The notes below the pieces were generated by a model that ran no database searches, was not told the origin of the DNA, and was given only the letters and a program-made list of their open reading frames with translations. From NCBI GenBank assembly GCA_016783545.1, contig JADHWJ010000009.1:1-39773 (forward strand): a stretch of DNA of 39,773 bases, read 5' to 3'. The number at the start of each line of letters is the position of its first letter. The first letter of the stretch is position 1. This DNA is from Candidatus Aenigmatarchaeota archaeon. Its GTDB lineage: Archaea > Aenigmatarchaeota > Aenigmatarchaeia > QMZP01. Below, piece after piece: positions 1 to 5,854 of the stretch. The translations under genes were made by a program, and so were the position numbers.

Positions 1-62
1 GTTCCTAATATAGCAGTTATGAATATGCCATATTTTGTTAGCCCGTTTGAATTTTCTGTCAT
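1..62 (-). CDS. Start of an unknown, possibly membrane, protein running off the window (MTENSNGLTKYGIFITAILGT...)
   Basis: Open minus-strand frame from ATG at 62 to the window edge, 16 bp after the stop of the AbrB-like ORF; hydrophobic. Confidence 0.4.
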   Translation of the reverse strand, partial: MTENSNGLTKYGIFITAILG

Positions 63-77
63 TCTTCCACCTAAACG

Positions 78-656
78 TTAAATGAATTTTTTGGGATTTT
101 TTAAAACACCTGAAAATTCTATTTTATTTAAACCCGGTGATTTACTGTTGAAAGATGTGTGAAATTCTAAATCTGTTATTTCAATCTCACCTTTTTCTGT
201 TTTCAATATCATAGTTTCTATCCCTGTCAGATATCGCCAATTCAATTCATCTATTCCATTTTTCCCATACTTATGGTTTGAAAATATTTTAGAGTTCAAT
301 ACTCTACCCTTAAGAATAATTCCATATACTCTATCTTTAGGGGCATCTTCTAACTTTTGGAATGATTCTCCTGGGTTAAGAACCATAGCTCTTGATGTTA
401 GACTAAAAAAAGCTATATCAATTTTTATAATCTCATCTTTTTTGCTTAATACACTACCATATCCCTCAAATTCATATTCTGATCTTAATTTTTTAATTTC
501 AAGTTCCATTCTAAGTTTCTCTTCATCTATTTTTTCTATTAATGTTTTTACCGAATCACCTTCACTTAAATTTTCTGATTTGTATGTCCCTTGCGGTATT
601 GTTAATACTAAACTTTTTCCTTGTTTCCATATCTTACCTACAAACATCTGAGACAT
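78..656 (-). CDS. SpoVT/AbrB-like DNA-binding N-terminus fused to an uncharacterised domain
   Basis: N-terminus VGKIWKQGKSLVLTIPQGTYKSENLSEGDSVKTLIEKI resembles the AbrB swapped-hairpin pattern; 192-aa ORF. Confidence 0.6.
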   Translation of the reverse strand: MSQMFVGKIWKQGKSLVLTIPQGTYKSENLSEGDSVKTLIEKIDEEKLRMELEIKKLRSEYEFEGYGSVLSKKDEIIKIDIAFFSLTSRAMVLNPGESFQKLEDAPKDRVYGIILKGRVLNSKIFSNHKYGKNGIDELNWRYLTGIETMILKTEKGEIEITDLEFHTSFNSKSPGLNKIEFSGVLKNPKKFI

Positions 657-778
657 TGTTCCACGTTGTATATTTAATCCTTATAATAATTATTAGATAG
701 TGTATTTATAAAGTTTTATTAGATATTCAAGTCAATATTTTCTAAAAACTTATTAACCACAAATACAATTAACAACTA

Positions 779-855
779 TGTCCTCGTCGAAGACCCAAGA
801 CAGAGGACAGAAGACTCAGGGACCAACTTCTCAGCCTGTTATCCCGGTCGGCGCA
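779..855. ncRNA. GC-rich intergenic island, candidate structured ncRNA or tRNA 3'-end relic
   Basis: GC-rich block in very AT-rich DNA; 7-bp stem TGTCCTC(779-785)/GAGGACA(803-809); ends with TCCCGGTCGGCGCA (842-855), which looks like T-stem 3' strand + acceptor 3' strand + discriminator. Confidence 0.3.
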
Positions 856-910
856 TATTCTTTTTTAAATAACATTTTCTTTGTATTGTTGAATCTGTGG
901 TCTAGTAAAT

Positions 911-1939
911 ATGAACATTTATAAACAATTACACTATATAGTATTTATGGCACTAAAAAAGACTTTGGATGGTAGATTCGTAGAAAAAAGAGTAAAAATA
1001 TCATCAAGTTTATTACAAAGAATAATATTAGACACTAAAAAACATAATGAATTTACCTGGAATAGTTTCGCGAATTATTTGGGCATTTCAACGTATACTC
1101 TAAGACATGACTATTTAAAAGGTATCAATACTTTACCACTTTCCACACTTCATAAGATAATAAATATTAATTCTGAATTGGAATGGAAAATAATAAAAGA
1201 AAAAATTAAAATAATAAATCCATTTTGGGGACAAAAAATAATTAAATATAAAAATGTTAATTTCCCAGATACTTTCTCGGAAAAATTTGCAGAGTTTTAC
1301 GGAATTATGCTTGGTGATGGCTGTATTTATTCAAATATATCGGGGTTTTGTATTACATGTGATGCAGTATTAGACAAACCATTTATGGAATATGTAAAAT
1401 TACTAATAATAGATCTATTTGGTATTGAACCTAAGTTATATTATTCTAGAAATGAAAGGGTTGTTAGATGTGTAGTATATAGCCAAGAATTGGTTAGATT
1501 TTTGGTTAAAAATGGCATACCATTGGGAATAAAATCAAAAAATTACAAAACTATACCTAAAAAATATTTTACCAAGAAGGAGCTTTTAAAGACACTAATA
1601 AGAGGTTTGATGGATACTGATGGTAGTGTATTCCCACACCCAGGAGCCAAAATAGTTTCTGATATATCAATAAAGAATAACTCATTATTGATTGATTTTA
1701 TAAAAGCTTTCAAGAAACTTGATTTTCCAGTAAAATCCACAAAAGATAGAATTTATTTTTCAGGAAGTGAGAAATTAAAAAAATATTTTTATTTATTTGG
1801 TAGTTCTAATCCAAAACATATAATAAAATATAAAACATTTATTAAAGGGAATAAAATACCAAAGAGTAATGAACTAGTAAACCTTTTTAAAGAAAATAGT
1901 CTAAAAATGAAATTACCATACTATGGGCCGGTAGTCTAG
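911..1939 (+). CDS. LAGLIDADG homing endonuclease family protein
   Basis: Two LAGLIDADG-like motifs, FYGIMLGDGCIYS and TLIRGLMDTDGSVFP; helix-turn-helix-like N-terminal region; 342 aa. Confidence 0.8.
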   Translation: MNIYKQLHYIVFMALKKTLDGRFVEKRVKISSSLLQRIILDTKKHNEFTWNSFANYLGISTYTLRHDYLKGINTLPLSTLHKIININSELEWKIIKEKIKIINPFWGQKIIKYKNVNFPDTFSEKFAEFYGIMLGDGCIYSNISGFCITCDAVLDKPFMEYVKLLIIDLFGIEPKLYYSRNERVVRCVVYSQELVRFLVKNGIPLGIKSKNYKTIPKKYFTKKELLKTLIRGLMDTDGSVFPHPGAKIVSDISIKNNSLLIDFIKAFKKLDFPVKSTKDRIYFSGSEKLKKYFYLFGSSNPKHIIKYKTFIKGNKIPKSNELVNLFKENSLKMKLPYYGPVV

Positions 1940-1947
1940 TGGTTATG

Positions 1948-1982
1948 GCAGTCACCTGGATTTTTCTAAGTGATTGTAACAC
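1948..1982 (+). other. 35-nt D-arm tRNA intron (about position 23/24)
   Basis: Central helix GTTA(1942-1945)/TAAC(1977-1980); bulges TG|G (1946-1948) and AC|A (1981-1983); inner 7-bp helix CAGTCAC/GTGATTG. Confidence 0.8.
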
Positions 1983-1996
1983 ACGCTGCCCTTACA

Positions 1997-2013
1997 TCCC
2001 TAAGGGGTGAGAA
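1997..2013 (+). other. 17-nt anticodon-loop tRNA intron (37/38)
   Basis: Central helix CTTA(1991-1994)/TGAG(2008-2011); bulges CA|T and AA|A; inner CCC/GGG. Confidence 0.82.
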
Positions 2014-2035
2014 AGGCAGAGATCGCCAGTTCGAT

Positions 2036-2080
2036 CTGCTTGCTCGCAGAGCTCACAAGTCTCTCAAGCAAGCTCGAGAT
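2036..2080 (+). other. 45-nt T-loop tRNA intron (59/60)
   Basis: Central helix TTCG(2030-2033)/CGAG(2075-2078); 3' bulge AT|C (2079-2081); inner helix GCTTGCT/AGCAAGC; removal restores a 7-nt T loop TTCGATC. Confidence 0.82.
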
Positions 2081-2114
2081 CCTGGCTCGGCCCATTCATA
2101 AATTAGTGATACGT

Positions 2115-2666
2115 ATGAATATCCTAAAATTTCTCCAGGAAGTGAATAAGCTCAAACAACTAAAAAGAACGGGTTGGGTTGAAAGAGGAGTGAAAGATGC
2201 AGAATCAAGTGCAGATCATTCTTTTATGACAGCTTTTCATGCGCTTGTTCTCGGAAGCAAAAGAAAAGACCTCAATATGGAAAAAGTCTTGAAAATGGCA
2301 TTGATTCATGAATTGGCTGAGAGTCAAGTAGGTGATATTGTTCTTAAAGAAGTATGGCCTGGTGGTGGAACAATGACATTTGAAGAAAAGCATAAGATAG
2401 AGAAAGAAGCTTTAGATAAACTTCTTGATAATTTGGACCCTAAGATGAGGAATGAATTCATGAATCTCTGGGAGGAATCTGAAAAAGAAGAAACAAAAGA
2501 TGCTGTTTTCCTGAAAAGTGTTGATAGAGCTGAAACAATACTTCAGGCCATAGAATATCATAAAAAAGGTAATTATAAGAAATCTGTAGAAAGTTTCTGG
2601 GATGAAAATGGTTTAAGTTTTATAAAAGACAAAGAAGTTAAAAAAACAGTTCTAAAAGCAATTTAA
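2115..2666 (+). CDS. HD-domain phosphohydrolase (YfbR/HDDC2-like)
   Basis: Start MNILKFLQEVNKLKQLKRTGWVERGVKDAESSADHSF...HELAESQVGDIV carries H...HD-type metal motifs; the longer ORF call starting at 2007 runs through the tRNA. Confidence 0.8.
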   Translation: MNILKFLQEVNKLKQLKRTGWVERGVKDAESSADHSFMTAFHALVLGSKRKDLNMEKVLKMALIHELAESQVGDIVLKEVWPGGGTMTFEEKHKIEKEALDKLLDNLDPKMRNEFMNLWEESEKEETKDAVFLKSVDRAETILQAIEYHKKGNYKKSVESFWDENGLSFIKDKEVKKTVLKAI

Positions 2667-2998
2667 AAAAATGTAAAAATACTGTTAATATTATATGCCC
2701 CCCCCCATATGTTATCCAATAAAACACTCACATATTCATATTTCCTGAAGCTGAGATATGACAAATCTTTGCTTAACCTTAGAAGAACCTGCAGTTTTTG
2801 TATTTCATCTTTGATTTTTCTTCTTTTTGTTACAGTATCACTATTGTTTAAATCTATAATAAGTTCAAGTATCCTAATAGAAGTGAGTTCTATTCTTTGG
2901 GATAATACAATTCTCTGTTTTCTTGGAAATTTGTTAACAGTAGGATATATCCATTTAACCAAATCATATGCTTTCTGAAAGAGCAAATTATATGACAT
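2663..2998 (-). CDS. avd: Avd-like four-helix-bundle DGR accessory protein (S23-like)
   Basis: MSYNLLFQKAYDLVKWIYPTVNKFPRKQRIVLSQRIELTSIRILELIIDLNN...LLRLSKDLSYLSFRKYEYVSVLLDNIWG matches the Avd/four-helix-bundle family pattern; immediately follows the TR. Confidence 0.75.
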   Translation of the reverse strand: MSYNLLFQKAYDLVKWIYPTVNKFPRKQRIVLSQRIELTSIRILELIIDLNNSDTVTKRRKIKDEIQKLQVLLRLSKDLSYLSFRKYEYVSVLLDNIWGGAYNINSIFTFF

Positions 2999-3026
2999 GA
3001 ACATAAACCGTCCAGACAGCATTGAA

Positions 3027-3130
3027 CTATTGGCAGCAACAGACCCTATATCGTCGTTCCTGTTCATGGGGTCGTTGTTGAAGTTCATGTTAAGAGGACC
3101 ATCATCAGGGTCCGCAGAACACCTCACAAC
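3027..3130 (-). repeat. DGR template repeat (TR)
   Basis: 104-nt near-copy of 3606-3709; reads ...CTT AAC ATG AAC TTC AAC AAC GAC CCC ATG AAC AGG AAC GAC... (AAC-rich), with all 14 differences from the VR at TR adenines. Confidence 0.93.
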
Positions 3131-3332
3131 ACAACATGTAGCCCGATTATCAAATATATCCAACTGCTTGGATACACACCACAGCTTTAGCTTCATTTTA
3201 CAGTATTCCGCTATTGCCGCTGAATTTCATGCGCTTTCAGACTTTGCAGGTAACAGATTTGCGCCTGTTCCTCTTTCTCGCGACTATAACCGAGCATGTA
3301 GTTCAAGCGCACGCCAGGGAATACTGTTTATT

Positions 3333-3417
3333 TGAGAATTATGTTCTCAGCAATGCGTCCATGGACGCACCCGCACTGGCGCATAACTGTCTTGGACAGC
3401 TGCCTCTATATTAGAGG
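3333..3417. other. Array of four consecutive inverted repeats between DGR target and TR
   Basis: TGAGAA/TTCTCA (3333-3349), perfect palindrome GCGTCCATGGACGC (3355-3368), CTGTC/GACAG (3387-3399), CCTCTA/TAGAGG (3403-3417). Confidence 0.6.
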
Positions 3418-3451
3418 TAATTAGAATTTGGGCAATAAGAAATTTATTGTT

Positions 3452-4396
3452 TTAATCTATATCATATTCAAATGATGCTTTAATTTTTGAAAGCTTCGCT
3501 TCTGCTGACTCAGCTCTCTTAATGGCTTCTTGTTCGCTTTTAACTATGGAATCATACTCTGATTTTGGAACCGCAGTTTCAGATTGCCTCGCTCCGCTCG
3601 GCAGCCTACTGGCAGCAACAGACCCCATATCGACGCCCCTGCCCATGGGGCCGTAGCTGAAGTCCATGTCAAGAGGACCATCATCAGGGCCCGCAGAACA
3701 CCCCACAACCACAATGCCCGATTTTCTGTCAGACCATACTTTTGATAATCTTCTTTCTGCCTGATTTTCTGTCAGTCCTGTGTTATCCATTATTACTTTA
3801 AGGGCTTTTTCTCTGTTTGGTTCTACTTTCTTTGGAATTCCTGTTAATTGATCATAAGTATGAATTCCGTCAGGAACAGCAAATGCTCCTCTGCTTATGG
3901 GAATTTCAACTGGAATTCTTTCTCCGTCCAAAGGAACATATTTTTCTTCATCCCAGTGCTCAACACCTCTGATAAGCTCTGCATACCTGTATCCTTCTGG
4001 CACAACCCTGCAAACAGGTTTTTCTGCGTCAAAATCAACAGCATCTTTGAACCATACACCAATCCATCTTTCATGGTCCGTGTGTTCAGGGTCTCTTAGA
4101 GCTGCTCTTCTCTGACAATCCAAATATAATTGCTTTCCAAGGTTTCTGTCCCCTTCAGGAAGGTTTGTTATTCTTTCAGGCATAGTTCCTGCCTCTTCAC
4201 ATTCAACAATGTCCTGTCCAAGTTCATAAAAAGAAAGCCATACTGTTAATGGCTGCGATTCTAAGGATGCTTTGTATGCCTGCATTCCCAGGTTTGCTCT
4301 TAATAATGGTATGCCTGAACTGTTTGTTTCCCATATCAGCGCATCCGGGACATGGAATCCCATGTAGCCTGAGTTTGATGTTTCTGAGTTTATCAT
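3452..4396 (-). CDS. DGR target protein with C-type-lectin/FGE-like variable domain and charged C-terminal tail
   Basis: Contains the VR in frame (VVVGCSAGPDDGPLDMDFSYGPMGRGVDMGSVAAS). The ORF opens at 4435, but MINSETSN at 4396 is a likelier start because a TATA-like stretch (TATAAACCTTTAAAAATA) lies inside the longer N-terminus. Confidence 0.8.
   Translation of the reverse strand: MINSETSNSGYMGFHVPDALIWETNSSGIPLLRANLGMQAYKASLESQPLTVWLSFYELGQDIVECEEAGTMPERITNLPEGDRNLGKQLYLDCQRRAALRDPEHTDHERWIGVWFKDAVDFDAEKPVCRVVPEGYRYAELIRGVEHWDEEKYVPLDGERIPVEIPISRGAFAVPDGIHTYDQLTGIPKKVEPNREKALKVIMDNTGLTENQAERRLSKVWSDRKSGIVVVGCSAGPDDGPLDMDFSYGPMGRGVDMGSVAASRLPSGARQSETAVPKSEYDSIVKSEQEAIKRAESAEAKLSKIKASFEYDID
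3606..3709 (-). repeat. DGR variable repeat (VR)
   Basis: Aligned gap-free to TR 3027-3130 over 104 nt; 14 mismatches, all at TR A (12 A->G, 2 A->T). Confidence 0.93.
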
Positions 4397-4517
4397 AGTT
4401 TTAATTGAATGTTTTATTTTTAAAGGTTTATACATGCTAATTTCAATGTGATGGAGAGCTTTATTATCAAAAAAACTGGTTCTAAAAGCAATTAAAGATA
4501 AAAGTTAATTTAGTTAT

Positions 4518-4934
4518 ATGAACGAAGAACAGGTCGTTGGTGTCCTTGGAATTATAAAACATAATGACTCATTTCTATTTGTTAGAAGATCTCCAAAATC
4601 AAAGTTTGAAGCGAATAAATGGGGGTTTGCCGGAGGGGCTGTAAAATTTACTGAAAATCCCATCGATGCACTAAAAAGGGAGATTATGGAAGAAGTAGGA
4701 CTTGAAATAGATAACCACAAACTATTTAATATATACAATGGTGTCTTTGATTCAAACGATAACAAAACAAAAAGACATTCAATATTGATAACATTCATCT
4801 GCGATGTAAAAAACAGAGAGGTCAAATTAAATGAAAAAGAGCATTCAGAGTTTAAATGGACTAATCTGGATGAGATGAAAGAATTGGATGTTATTGAAGG
4901 CAATGAGAAAATATTAGAAGATCTGGGCCGATAG
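4518..4934 (+). CDS. NUDIX hydrolase
   Basis: Nudix box GGAVKFTENPIDALKREIMEEVGLE. Confidence 0.9.
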   Translation: MNEEQVVGVLGIIKHNDSFLFVRRSPKSKFEANKWGFAGGAVKFTENPIDALKREIMEEVGLEIDNHKLFNIYNGVFDSNDNKTKRHSILITFICDVKNREVKLNEKEHSEFKWTNLDEMKELDVIEGNEKILEDLGR

Positions 4935-4968
4935 TCGAACGGTAAGACGCTGCCTCGGCATGGCAGAA

Positions 4969-4983
4969 AGATTAATCCTGCAA
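4969..4983 (+). other. 15-nt variable-loop tRNA intron (about 45/46)
   Basis: BHB: central helix GCAG(4963-4966)/CTGC(4978-4981), bulges AA|A (4967-4969) and AA|A (4982-4984), apical GATTAATC; removal leaves a 5-nt variable loop AAACT. Confidence 0.75.
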
Positions 4984-4997
4984 ACTCCGGGTTCGAA

Positions 4998-5031
4998 AGC
5001 TGGACTAGGCTTTGCCTAGTCGATCTGTAAC
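4998..5031 (+). other. 34-nt T-loop tRNA intron (about 59/60)
   Basis: Interrupts CCGGG-TTCGAA...T-CCCGG; strong apical stem GACTAGGC-TTT-GCCTAGTC; the BHB central helix is imperfect, so the exact ends are uncertain by a few nt. Confidence 0.7.
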
Positions 5032-5097
5032 TCCCGGTCGGTCCATTAAACGTTTATAAACCATTGTTCCAATTCTGCTGTAAAGACCGTGATATGT

Positions 5098-5829
5098 ATG
5101 GAAAGTAAAAACATTATACTCTTTGTAACAGACCTTCATGGAGATGTGAGTGTATATGAAGAATTGTTTAGACTTGGCGCTGGAATGAATGTCAAGGCTA
5201 TTATAATAGGCGGTGATATAACTCCATTCATGATGGGTACAGGAGAAGAGAATATAGCAATTCAAAGAGATTTTATAAAAACCTATCTTATCCCGAGAAT
5301 AAGCAAATTCAAAAAAGATCACAAAAAGGTGGTTTTTCTTATGTTTGGAAACGACGATTTTAAGGTCAACTATGACCTCTTAATTCAAGCCGAGAAGAAA
5401 GGAGTGCTCAAATTACTACACCAGGGTATCCATAAATTGAACGACTGGACTTTGAGAGGATATTCGTTTGTTAACCCTACTCCATTCTTCATAAAAGATT
5501 GGGAAAGGAAAGAAAAAGATATTGAAAAAGATCTGAAGGAAATTGAAAACCAGTGTGCAGAGAAGTCATTAATTGTTTTTCATGCCCCACCCATAAATAC
5601 AAATTTGGATATCATTTATACTGGAGAACATGTTGGAAGTAAATCCATAAGAAAGTTCATTGAAAAAGCACAGCCAACAATGACCTTACACGGACATATA
5701 CACGAAAGCCCTGAGATATCTGGGAACACTATGGATAAGATAGGAGAAACCATCTGTATAAACCCTGGAAACGCTAAGATTATTTTAATAGACCTTGACA
5801 ATCCAAAAAATATAATATTTACCAAGTAA
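5098..5829 (+). CDS. Calcineurin-like metallophosphoesterase
   Basis: VTDLHGDV...GGDIT...FGNDD...HAPP...LHGHIHE motifs; TATA-like TTTATAAA at 5053-5060. Confidence 0.88.
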   Translation: MESKNIILFVTDLHGDVSVYEELFRLGAGMNVKAIIIGGDITPFMMGTGEENIAIQRDFIKTYLIPRISKFKKDHKKVVFLMFGNDDFKVNYDLLIQAEKKGVLKLLHQGIHKLNDWTLRGYSFVNPTPFFIKDWERKEKDIEKDLKEIENQCAEKSLIVFHAPPINTNLDIIYTGEHVGSKSIRKFIEKAQPTMTLHGHIHESPEISGNTMDKIGETICINPGNAKIILIDLDNPKNIIFTK

Positions 5830-5854
5830 ATATTTCTCAATGATTAGAAGATTA

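Larger units (their letters stand above)
1925..2094 (+). tRNA. tRNA-Val(UAC), interrupted by three BHB introns
   Basis: Mature 73-nt cloverleaf: GGGCCGG TA GTCTAGTGGTTATGAC G CTGCC CTTACAA GGCAG AGATC GCCAG TTCGATC CTGGC TCGGCCC A. Acceptor, D, anticodon and T stems all pair; introns removed at BHB-like motifs. Confidence 0.88.
4925..5045 (+). tRNA. tRNA-Ala(GGC), interrupted by two introns
   Basis: Mature 72-nt cloverleaf: GGGCCGA TA GTCGAACGGTAAGAC G CTGCC TCGGCAT GGCAG AAACT CCGGG TTCGAAT CCCGG TCGGTCC A; G3:U70 alanine identity pair; anticodon GGC; unusual C33. Confidence 0.8.

Noticed and set aside
2007-2114. N-terminal extension of the HD-domain ORF
   Set aside because: Lies within tRNA-Val introns and exons; conserved HD-protein start is MNILKF at 2115.
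2997-3335. Plus-strand ORF of 112 aa across the DGR template
   Set aside because: Antisense to the TR and Avd start; composition follows from the opposite-strand repeat and there is no recognisable protein family.
3586-3602. GCCTCGCTCCGCTCGGC as a DGR post-VR cruciform hairpin
   Set aside because: Located correctly just downstream of the VR, but it forms only short outer and inner pairs with mismatches; too weak to call without homologues.
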